DNA of 64,000 nt from Puccinellia tenuiflora. Lineage: Eukaryota; Streptophyta; Magnoliopsida; Poales; Poaceae. The position numbers were made by a program, and so were the translations under genes. The notes beneath the pieces are model-generated. The model was not told where the DNA came from and searched no databases. It was given only the letters and a program-made list of their open reading frames with translations. The DNA lies in NCBI GenBank assembly GCA_012064385.1, contig QRDG01001970.1, positions 324,042-388,041 on the forward strand. Direction: 5' to 3'. This document shows positions 12,161-21,689 of the stretch, piece after piece (position 1 is the stretch's first letter; the number at the start of each line of letters is the position of its first letter).

Positions 12161-14581
12161 ACATCAGCATGATGTCAGCAGTTCTTCATTTTGTGAATTT
12201 CAGAAATTTACAGAAACTAGAAAATGCAATGTCTTTTATTTGGTAGATCCAAAAATTGCAAATAAGGTATCAGAAAGTTTATAATTTCACCACCTATTCA
12301 AATATGTCACTCATACATGCAATTGAATTGTAAAATTTGAATTTAAATGTGGAATACAAACTCATCTATTAGTTATTCAAATTTTAGAAATTCATATCTA
12401 GAGTTTTATAATTCAGAAAAATGCAAATAATATGTCAAAATGCTCAGATAAATAAACTCTAAATGTTAGTGCCATTAGTTGAATTTTTGGTTAAATTTAA
12501 ATTGCCTGTTTTAATTAAATAGAGAAAAGGGCAGATTTAAATTGCTATTTGGGAAATTCATAATAATTTGAATATTGATCCAAAAACTGCAAACAATATC
12601 TCAAAATGTTCAGAGAATTAATATCTACCTGTTAGTTGTAATTGGATGCTAAAATGAATCATTTAATTTGCTGTTATTTAAAATCACTAAAATGACAGAT
12701 TATATGTGGATTTTGGAAATTGCATAACTTGAGTTTTGTTTACTCAAAAATTATGTTTAATAGCTCAAAATGTTCAGTAAGTAATGAACTACAAGTTTTT
12801 ATCTTTTTTTGAGGCTTGTAGATTTAATTTTGGTGCTGTTCTTAAAAATAAATGAAATGGCAGAATTAAATCAAATATTGGAAATGTCATAACTTGTTAA
12901 ATATTAATCCAAAAATTGCAAATGATATACCAATTTGATCATCAACTCAAAGGCTATTCATCTATGTTAAAATCACAGAATGATAATAACTTTTCCTTTG
13001 ATGTCATTTTCGAATTGGTTAAAATGATTTAAATTGCATAACCGTTTAAATCACCATTTAATCATCGTTAATCGGAAAATTGCAAACGAAGTACCAAATT
13101 GATCAGTGGACCAATACCTATCTAATAATGTCAATATCATGCATTTAGACCTCATATTTCAGTACTGGACATGTTGAGTAATTAATTAATTCACTAAGTT
13201 AAATATGGAGTTTTGACCCGTTAATTGCTATATTTAATTTAGGGGTTCCATTTAACTTGTGGGACATGCCCAATATGATTTCAGTGCATAAATTTACCAT
13301 CTCATCATGATTGTGCATTGCACCTTGTATTCGTGTTATTTATTTCGTTTCCTGTTATTGTTGTGTTTCGTTAGATTCAGGAGTCGAGGTTCCACCACAA
13401 TACCTCGACGATCAACGCGCCCAGTATTATCAGCAAGGCAAGAGCTAACCTAACCTTCTTGGCATCTAGCATCCTATTGTTTTACAAACTTATTTTATCC
13501 ACCAGAATATTGCATGCGATTCAAATGTCTCTTTTGATCAAGATGTAGAGTATCCTATGAATGCATGTTTATCCCCTGAACCATCACATGCTTCCCCTCC
13601 TATAAACCCTAGGTTTGATGTGTTGGCCGGAGACAAAGATATACTTGTTGATTATATATGCTTAGCTATGCTTAGCCATGCTAGTCAAATAATATATTTT
13701 GTCCGGTGATTTAATTCCATTATTACGAATGGTGGTGGAATGTTCGGACATGATGGGTACTTGTGGTGGATAATTAATTTGCTAAAAGGCTTGGATGAGT
13801 TGCCATCGGGGATGGTGTTTTGCCTCATTCTTGCCCCTAGGTGTGAGTTCTTATCGACCGAACCAAGAACCGAGCGTGCTTCCAACGGTGGGGACATATG
13901 GAATCCCCTTTAACCGAATAACTTGTGCGGGCGTATCCAAGGGTCCTCTAGTTTGCTATTTCCATTTGCCGTGTGTGTGAGCGGAAAAAGAAATGATGAG
14001 GATGGTGGTGTTTAGGACGTGGCGATGGGGCAGGGGCTGAGGCTGGGTAAACTTGCCCTGTGGCCACAGATGACTCTTGGATAGTCTCACGCGAGGTAAA
14101 GGTTTAACCGCTCCCACTCGCTGGTCTTCCCCGGAAGAGGACCAATCAGGTGAGTCGGACGGTACCGGTGGGTAAATTAGTACACCCCTGCAGGGTTTAA
14201 TCTTTTCGAAAAGCCGTGTCCACGGTTATGGACAAATCTTGGTGAGATAGGTAAGATCATAGAGAACCTTAACTTAATTGATATGGCAGCTAAAGGTTGC
14301 ATAATCAACGTGTGGTAAAGGTTCATTTCCTCGAGGGTGATTCGAGGGAGTGCCTTGGTGGAGATGAGTTGGTGTTGGCTACAAATGGTTCGTTGAGAAC
14401 CAAAGATGAAAGTTTACTCTCTTATCCCTTTTCGGAAAACATTCTGAGTAGACGATGCAATGGGTCCTTATGTATTTTAAAAGGAAAACTAGCTTTATGC
14501 AAAACCAGCTACATTATACAGCATTAGAGCCTCCGTCAGCATTGGGCCTATATCGCCCTACTAATTCTTGCGAGTACGTCA

Positions 14582-14597
14582 TACAAGGAAGGAGGGG
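14582..14597 (+). repeat. 16-bp templated filler at a deletion joint
   Basis: TACAAGGAAGGAGGGG at 14582-14597 is repeated exactly at 14679-14694. The second copy spans the LTR terminus (TACA) and the flanking DNA, and the first sits exactly where about 440 bp of LTR are missing. This is the footprint expected when a double-strand break is repaired by copying a short stretch from nearby DNA before rejoining. Confidence 0.7.
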
Positions 14598-14691
14598 ATT
14601 GGTAACCCCAGTAACCCTTGATTGTGTAGCATGACCGGTTGCACAACGTTTCACTGTATAACTCTGGGGTCAGGGCGCTACAAGGAAGGAG

Positions 14692-14718
14692 GGGGAACGG
14701 TACAGGCTACCGTTCCCC
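14692..14718. repeat. Perfect 11-bp inverted repeat (hairpin)
   Basis: GGGGAACGGTA, five bases, then TACCGTTCCCC form a perfect hairpin ten bases inside element A from the LARD insertion point. The next bases look like the 5' leader of the antisense gene. It may be a leader structure or a footprint of insertion. No function is claimed. Confidence 0.55.
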
Positions 14719-14821
14719 ATTCTCCAGCTTGTGCCCTAGCTTTGGCCTTCCTTGTGCACATCGCATTTCCCCACATTCTTCCTGCGCCCTCTTCTTCTTC
14801 ACCGACGACGCCCTTTTTCCG

Positions 14822-17800
14822 ATGGGGAACCGAAACTCAATGGCGAGCTCTGGAGCCTGGATGGGGTCCAGCGTCGACGGCGCGGAGCTCAAGAAGCTCC
14901 GCAGCGGGATGCTCATCGGCCGCAGAGAGGAGGTCGGGACCCGTATTCCTAACGACGATGAGATTTCGCCGGTCACGGCGGTGAACGAGTCCGTGGTGTT
15001 CTCCTCGCACCTGGCGAGGGGGTTGGCATTGCCGGTGAGCCCCTTCCTCCGGCAATTCCCCGATTTCTACGGTTTGCAGCTTCACCACCTGGGGGCGAAC
15101 AGCATTACGCTGCTCTCTTGCTTCGTCACCCTCTGTGAGGCGTACCTGGGCCTCTGGCCCTGCATGGAGCTGTTCGGGTTGTTCTTCTTCCTCCGCGCCC
15201 AGACTTGCGACAAGAGGTTGCGGGAATGCGGATGCGTCTCCGTGTCCACGAAGAACGTCCTCTTCCCCAAAGTCCATCTGCCGGAATCCATCAAGAAGTG
15301 GCAGAGCAGCTACTTCTATGTCCGGAATCTCACGGCGGAGGATCGGATTGGGCTTCCTCGGTTCGTAAACCTACTGCCCGCCGACAAGTCCTGGAACCGG
15401 AAGGCACCCGGTGATGAAGGGCCGGAGGCGGTCGTGACGGCTTGAATGAAGGACCTGATCGCAGGCGGGCTGACCTCAAGGGACTTGACGCTGGCCTGGC
15501 TGGCCCGACGGGTGTATCCGCTGCAGGCTCGGGCGCACAAGATGTGCTTCTATTCGGGTCCCCGGGATCCCACCCGGGCTTGCACGGAGGTCTTGGAGTT
15601 GAGCGAGCTGCGACGCTGGGCCGGCCAGGTGATCTCTGATGGGATCAAGCGGAATTGGCGGTTCGGCGTGGAGCCATTCTCGCGCGCGCGGCGCGCTCCT
15701 GCGGTTAGTTTCTTTCGCCGTTTCTTGTCTTGAATTTCTTCGAGCCGGCGGAGGTGCTAATCCGGCTGGTGTGTCTTTGCAGATTTGCGATCTCCAGAGG
15801 GCTGAAGACCTCGACGTTGTCTTCGGGGCGGACCGGCCCGGTCCCCCCCTGAGGAGCAGGTGGCCCCTGACGAAGAGAGCGCCTCCGACGGTGAGGCGGA
15901 CAGCGAAGGAACCGCCTCGGATGTCGAGGCGGACGTCGATTCCCCCATCGCGTCCGACGCGGGGAAGCGGCCGGTCAGGCACGATGACTCCACGGAGTCG
16001 TCTGATGGCGCCGATGGTGTCGATGTCGAGGACGACGGCGATGGCGATGGCGATGGTGATCGTGCCGTGGCGAGCCCCGCCGCGGCCGACTCTGATTCTG
16101 ACCGGGCCGCCCGCGGGGGCCCGGGCTTGGAGCGCGGCGAAGTGGCACCGGTTCCGGCTTCCCGTGGTAAGTCTCCCGCGCCCGGTCTCGCCGAACAAAA
16201 CAGCGACGGCGGCGTGCGCGTGTTTGTCGATCTCTCCAGTAGCTTCGAACCGGACTCTGAGGGTTCTTCTTCCGTGCCAGCCTCCAAGCCGGGCGTGTCC
16301 AGCCGCCGAACGAAGGTGCTGGAGGCGAGCGTCCGGAAGGCTCGGTCGCTGCCCTCCCCCCAGGTTGTAAAGGACAGGCGGTCGAAGGCGGCCGCCGACT
16401 CAGACGCGGGCGAGAGCGTCCGCAAGCGAGGCGGCTCGTTCATGAAGCGGGGTGCGCTCCCCGCAAAGAAGCTTTCTTCAGAGTTCAGCCGGCCGACCAA
16501 AGTCGGCTTGACGCCCGCTGGGAAACCCACGGCGAAGGAGCAGGCGGATGCAATCATGGCCGACATCCGGGCCGAGGTCGATGCCAGGATGGGGGAGCAG
16601 GAGGATGTTCCCGCCGGTGGCGCCAGTGCTGAGGTGATTGGTCACGCTTCTGGTGGTGACTTCATTTATGACTTGAATCCCGATGATTTGGAGAGGGAGT
16701 TTTATGCTCGTATGGCGCAGGCGGATTTGGCCCGGGACGCTTTTGACGTTGGTGTGTCTGTGGAGCAACTGATGGCCTCAAGGGAAGCCGAGGCGAAGGC
16801 GGGGGCGGACGCGGATGCCGGGAAACCCACGGTGGCTGGTGCCGAGGTTGAAGCGGCGCCAGCTTCCGCGAAGCGGCCGGCTGACAGCCCTGTCGTTCCC
16901 ACGAAGGGCACGGAGGTGCCCTCCGGTGGCGTGAAGCGCCTTCCCGACGACGTGCCTGCTCCTCCACCAAAGCGCTCGAGGAGCTAGGCACGCGCGACGG
17001 GTAAATCTTCGCGTCGAGGCAGAAATCTTTGTAGCCTGTTCTTCTTGTAACGATGCTTTTGTTGCTATGTAGGGAGCCGCTCTTGATTGATGTGGCTACA
17101 CCTAGCGTGGTGGTGGAACCCGCTTCGGAGCCCGCCTCTGAGACCTCGGAGGCGCAGGCGGCAGGTCCACCTCCGGAGACGGCGAGGGCGAAGGCGGATG
17201 TGGAGCCGGGGAACCAGGTGTCGGCCGACGCAGTTCCCCTTGTGGTCGATTTCGACCCTCCGGTTTCGGGCGGTGGCGACGAGGTGATGGCGGACGCCTT
17301 CAAGACAGCTCCTCGGCCCGGTGCCAGGGCCGGAAACCTCGCCTTCCCCACTCCTTCCTTGTCCGTGGTCGAGACGGCCAAGGACAAGGCCATTGCGGGG
17401 GCAACGGCTTCGCTCCCTGGCCCCCGTCAGTCAACCCTGGTGTGCACTCCTCCGTATTCCGGGCCGATTCCGGCTCGGCCCGACGCATCGGGGGAGTTTC
17501 CCCTCGCCGCATTGGTGGAGCAAAAAGCCAAGGAGCAGCTGGCCAACATCACGCTGCTTCGCTCCTCGATAGAATATGCTTTCGCCGAGGCGGCCAAAGA
17601 GGCGACGATGCTCAAGCGGGAGCTCGAGGCGGCTAAAGGTTTGGTTTCCCTCTTCGGTCGTATTTCTCCGCCTCGGTACTTTGTCTTCTTCTTGTGCGGC
17701 TCGATTTGACGACGACCCGGCCTCTTCAGGTGACACCACCTCTCGTGCCGGCCTGGAGAAGCAGTTGGCGGCTTCGGTTCCTCTCAGCACACATAATTCC

Positions 17801-18718
17801 CAGCTGAAGAAAAAGGATGCCGCCCGGGCGCAGGTCGAGGCTGATCTCCAGGCGGCAGAGAAGGTGTCGGAGGAGCGGCGCCTGGAGGTCGTCCGGCTGG
17901 GAGAGGAGGTGAAGAAGCTGCAGGAGGCTGAGCAGCGGAGGCAGGGCGAGGTCGAATCCCTCCAGACAAATGGGGATGACCTGAGGCGCCAGCTGAAGGA
18001 GGCCATCGACGCCAATGACCAGATCGCCCAGGCGGCAAGGGCGCGTGAACTCGAGCATGAACAGCTGGTGGGCGGTCTGATCAAGGAAGTTGAGCGTGTA
18101 AACGAACTTATCCTTGGTCCGTGCTGTTTCCTTCTCTTTTATCTCTTGCTTGGAATCTTCCACTTGGCCTCACCGGCTTGAAATGCAGGCTTCTATCCTG
18201 AGGCGGATGCGCAGGTTCAGAAAGATGTTGCCTCGGTGCATTCTCGGCTAGAGTCTTCTGGTGCTGCCGCTGGGGCCGCGTCGTCTGCTTCCTCTCGTCT
18301 TCTTCAGTTCGACCGAGAGTTCAAGCTACTGAGGGAAGCGGCCGGTTGCATCCTCGAGACCTTGTGGCCGGATACCCCCTTGCCAAATGCTCTCCACGAC
18401 TTGTCCGTCCGGCTCGAAGGGGCGCCAGCTGGCATCGACGAGCAGGTGGAGATGGCGGCGCGAGGAGGCACCGACATGGCGTTGGCCCTGGTGAAGTCTT
18501 GGTATCCGAACGTGAAGATGGACATGCTGGTGGGTGGCTTCCGCACAGGAACGTCCCTTGCGAGCTTGCGCCCGGAGATCCTCATGGCTTCAGGGCGGAT
18601 CGCCAAAGCCGTGGACTTGACGCAGCTGGTGCCTGCCGAGCCGTCCTCGGCGGCTCGGCCAGCTGAAGACGCTGGAGCCGGTGACGCTGCTGCCGCCACG
18701 GATGCTGCTGCTCCTTGA
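14822..18718 (+). pseudogene. Transposase_28-type antisense accessory gene of element A
   Basis: Five exons can be inferred from GT-AG sites: 14822-15703, 15783-17000, 17073-17638, 17730-18116 and 18189-18718. Exon 1 encodes the conserved domain known in Pfam as Transposase_28 (putative gypsy type transposon), with segments like FLRQFPDFYGLQLHHL and LLSCFVTLCEAYLG. Exon 2 is an acidic low-complexity region, exon 4 a long coiled coil (about 17760-18100), and exon 5 a helical C-terminal region. The frame is broken by a TGA at 15443, a shift in a run of seven C (15843-15849) and a TAG at 16985. It runs opposite to gag-pol. The role of this family is not established. A homologous gene sits in element B (28738-32233). 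Confidence 0.75.
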
Positions 18719-19045
18719 TTTGCTTGCTCCCCTGGAATGCCGGGCGTACTTGTAGAACTTATTATTCTGGGTTGATGACCGCCTTGATGTGCCACCTGTT
18801 GTAACATGAATCTGTTCCCTGTTGTTGGTTGCTATCTTTGGTATCATTTTCTTCGTGACTGTTGGGCCTTCGTGCCAGAATTTGTGTTTGTCTTGGTGAT
18901 GATAATTGAATTTGTGTTTGTCTTGGTGATGATAATCACTATGCCTAGCCCCCGAATTTTGGGCCGGCTTGAGCATCGAGCCGGGTCGAAATTTTATGTC
19001 TCTTATTCATCTTGCGTTTTCTTCCGTGGTCTTGATGACGTGCGG
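18719..19045 (+). other. 3' flank of accessory gene, with a 30-bp tandem duplication
   Basis: This is the non-coding stretch after the stop codon of the first antisense gene. It contains a perfect two-copy 30-bp tandem repeat at 18878-18907 and 18908-18937, differing only in the last base. Nothing else is recognisable. Confidence 0.6.
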
Positions 19046-20086
19046 CCCCCGAGTCTCTGACTTGGGGTGTGGCAGTTGATCGTCCGGCTGTGCGGGGCCG
19101 ACTTGGCGGCTGCGCAGCCCCCGGGAATTTTCCGCCGACTGCCGGCGTGGCAGCCCCCGAGTCTGTGACTCGGGGTGTTTTTGTTCGTCCGGGTGCGCGG
19201 AGCCGGCCTGCTGACTGCGCGGCCCCTGGGAATTTCCTGCCGGCTGACGGCGTGGTAGCCCCCGAGTCCGTGACTCGGGGTGTTTTGTTCGTACGGGTCT
19301 GCGGAGTCGGCATGCCGGCTGCGCAGCCCCCGGGAATATTCTGCCGGCTGACGGTGTGGCAGCCCCCGAGTCCGTGACTCGGGGTGTTTGTTCGTCTGGG
19401 TGCGCGGAGCCAGCCTGCTGGCTGCGCAGCCCCCGGGAATATTCTGCCGGCTGACGGCGTGGCAGCCCCCGAGTCCGTCACTCGGGGTGTTTGTTCGTCC
19501 GGGTGCGCGGAGCTGGCCTGCCGGCTGCGCAGCCCCCGGGAATATTCTGCCGGCTGACGGCGTGGCAGCCCTCGAGTCCGTGACTCGGGGTGTTTGTTCG
19601 TCCGGGTGCGCGGAGCTGGCCTGCCGGCTGCGCAGCCCCCGGGAATATTCTGCCGGCTGACGGCGTGGCAGCCCCCGAGTCCGTGACTCGGGGTGTTTTT
19701 GTTCGTCCGGGTCTGCGGAGCTGGCCTGCCGGCGGCGCAGCCCCCGGGAATATTCTGCCGGCTGACGGCGTGGCAGCCCCCGAGTCCGTGACTCGGGGTG
19801 TTTGTTCGTCCGAGTGCGTGGAGCTGGCCTGCCGGCTGCGCAGCCCCCGGGAATATTCTGCCGGCTGACGGCGTGGCAGCCCCCGAGTCCGTGACTCGGG
19901 GTGTTTGTTCGTCCGGGTGCGCGGAGCTGGCCTGCCGGCTGCGCAGCCCCCGGGAATATTCTGCCGGCTGATGGCGTGGCAGCCCCCCGAGTCCGTGACT
20001 CGGGGTGTAGTTGGTCGTCCAGGTGCGCGGAGCCGGCTTGGCGGCTGCGCAGCCCCCGGGAATATTTTCGCCTCCTCGGCTTCGCC
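19046..20086. repeat. ~103-bp tandem repeat array, about 10 units
   Basis: The motif AGCCCCCGAG starts at 19152, 19257, 19361, 19464, 19567, 19670, 19775, 19878 and 19981, giving a period of 103-105 bp, plus a degenerate first unit near 19046. Most units carry CCCCGAGTC CGT GACTCGGGG, a perfect 9-bp palindrome with a three-base loop, followed by GTGTTTGTTCGTCC and a GC-rich part with GCAGCCCCCGGGAATATT. The array lies between the two antisense genes, directly before the promoter of the second. Tandem repeats in this 3' region are known for Tat/Ogre elements. Frames running through it are by-products. Confidence 0.9.
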
Positions 20087-20156
20087 GCCCGTTGCGCTGG
20101 TGTTCACGTGTCGCCTGGAGACGGGGCGCTGACGGTTCAGCTACCTCGAGTCCCCC

Positions 20157-20164
20157 TATAAATA
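20157..20164 (+). promoter_or_regulatory. TATA box of the AT-hook/B3 gene
   Basis: TATAAATA in the context CCCCCTATAAATAACGG lies 71 bp before the ATG at 20228. This spacing leaves about 40 bp of C/T-rich leader after a start site 30 bp downstream. It points to a separate promoter in the sense opposite to gag-pol. Confidence 0.65.
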
Positions 20165-20227
20165 ACGGTGTGGGGTGCGCTTTTCTTGCTTCATCTTCTC
20201 TTCCACCTTGCTCCTCCTCATCCAGTC

Positions 20228-20842
20228 ATGGCTCCGAAGAAGGAGATCGAGATGGAGCCTCCCGTTGTGGTCAAGCGTGGCCGGGGTCGTCCGCCGAAGA
20301 AGGACGCCGGGGGGGTCCTCCAATGCGGCGGCGAAGCGCGGCAGGGGCCGGCCGCCAAAGCTCGGACGCGGCGGTGACGGAAGTGCCGCCGCTGCGGCGT
20401 CTGGTGGTGACCGGAGTCCCTCGCCTGCCCACTCGGAGTCTCCTGTTGGTGTCTACTTGGACGAGTTCCCATTTCGGAATTCCTCTTGAGGCTGTATGAG
20501 CCCGTCCAGCGCATCCAGTGGCTCCCTCGGGCCGTCGCCGACGCACTGGAGGGGGAGGGCCCCTTCATGTTTCTTCTTCATCGGGTTGGAGCCCGTCAAG
20601 GGCCCTGGGAGGTGCATGCTCGCGTCATCGTCGGCCATGAAGGTGGGGCGGTTCGCCAGCGGGCTGAATTCTTCTCCGGCTGGAAAGCTTTTGCCAAGTT
20701 CTTCCGCCTGGAGCCTCCCTTCATCCTCCACTTCCAGCTGAAGCGCCAGACTGGGGTCCTCTACGTCAAGGTCTTCGACGGCTCCCTATGCCTCAAGGAG
20801 TGGGAGGAGACCGATGACGATATAACTCCACCTCCTGCTTAG
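20228..20842 (+). pseudogene. Antisense gene with two AT-hooks and a B3-like DNA-binding domain
   Basis: The frame starts ATG GCT CCG with a purine-rich context. About 15 residues in it reads KRGRGRPPKK, a canonical AT-hook. A shift in a run of seven G (20309-20315) breaks the frame, and in the next frame a second AT-hook (KRGRGRPPKLG) follows. A second shift near 20485 leads to a region of about 110 residues that matches the B3 fold pattern: a WLP.AVADAL strand-helix, PWEVHARV, EFFSGWKAFAK, ILHFQL and LYVKVFDGS. Stop at 20840. B3 domains are plant-specific DNA-binding domains of transcription factors. The gene has its own TATA box and lies next to the palindromic repeat array. Assignment of B3 is by pattern only. 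It could be a captured host gene or a lineage-specific retrotransposon gene. Confidence 0.65.
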
Positions 20843-21689
20843 CTTTTAGGTTATCTTGTAGCCGGCTTGGCTTGTCGGCGAGGTTGTCCGCCTGTGGACT
20901 TCCTCCTTTTGCTTCTGTAATTTGCTTCCGGCTGTAAGCCCTTATCTGTGATGTTGGATATTGCTCGCTTTTTTGTTCTTGCATTTGTGAGCTGTTGACC
21001 GGCTTGATCTTTTACGCGTCGTCCTGTGTCCGGGTTGAGTTCTTCGGAGCCGGGAAGCGGCATTTTTGTGCGGGGGATGAAATGACAAAGTGGTTAGCTT
21101 GCTCTTTCAATCATGGAGATATTTTGACTTAGCTTAGCTCAACTTTACACTCGCCTGTAGCCTTTCCCGCCGCCATTCGTGTGCAGTTCACCGTCCAGCG
21201 GGATCATGCACACTATTATAACGTTAGGATCCGGTTTGTTGGGCCAGGGTTTTCTCAGCCGACAACAATTTCTGTTTCTTACGTCTTTCGCATACAGTCA
21301 GACTCCAGCTTATTCTCTTGCCGGCCTTAACCGGATTCGAAGAGTTAGCCGTTTAGCGTTGTGTAGTTAATCATCCGTAATAGGAGAAGAAGTTGCCGAC
21401 TGCCGGCTTGGCCGAGTTTGCAGAATAGCGGTTTTTCAGCCGGCAGCACTTTCCCTTAAGCGTTTTTCACGTGGTTGGCCTCCTCCAGCTTATTCTCTTG
21501 CCGGCCTTAACCGGATCCGAAGAGTTAGCCGTTTAGAGGTTAGCCACGCTACACAGCCGCTGAAGGCAAGCTTGCCGGCTGCCGGAGCAACCGGAAAAGA
21601 AATGCGAAAAAATTGCGAAAAAACTTCTCATGTGCTCATCATTCTCATTTCTTTATTGATAGCATGGGCGATACATACATGGTTCTTTC
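20843..21689. repeat. Spacer between antisense gene and pol end, with 54-bp direct repeats
   Basis: This is non-coding 3' region of element A. A 54-bp segment beginning CTCCAGCTTATTCTCTTGCC is present at 21303-21356 and again at 21483-21536 with one clear difference. GCCGGCTT-type motifs recur throughout. No gene is seen. Confidence 0.6.

Larger units (their letters stand above)
10803..14682 (+). mobile_element. 3' LTR of LARD-like element b, with internal deletion
   Basis: The LTR begins TGTAACAACCCAG and ends GCGCTACA at 14682. It is the only LTR here with both ends present, at 3,880 bp. Relative to 8213-8654 it lacks about 440 bp near its right end, so the intact LTR was about 4.2-4.3 kb. 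The deletion joint at 14582-14597 holds a 16-bp filler that copies the LTR end plus flank. The five bases after it (AGGAA) should be the target site duplication, whose partner lies outside the window. Confidence 0.75.

Noticed and set aside
11280..12170. 296-codon minus-strand frame in LTR b
   Set aside because: The equivalent region of LTR a has no matching frame, and the composition is that expected from a GC island read backward.
19069..20107. Several frames of 70-210 codons on both strands in the tandem repeat
   Set aside because: They arise from the repeat period and contain repeated peptide units in all frames. No start context or domain.
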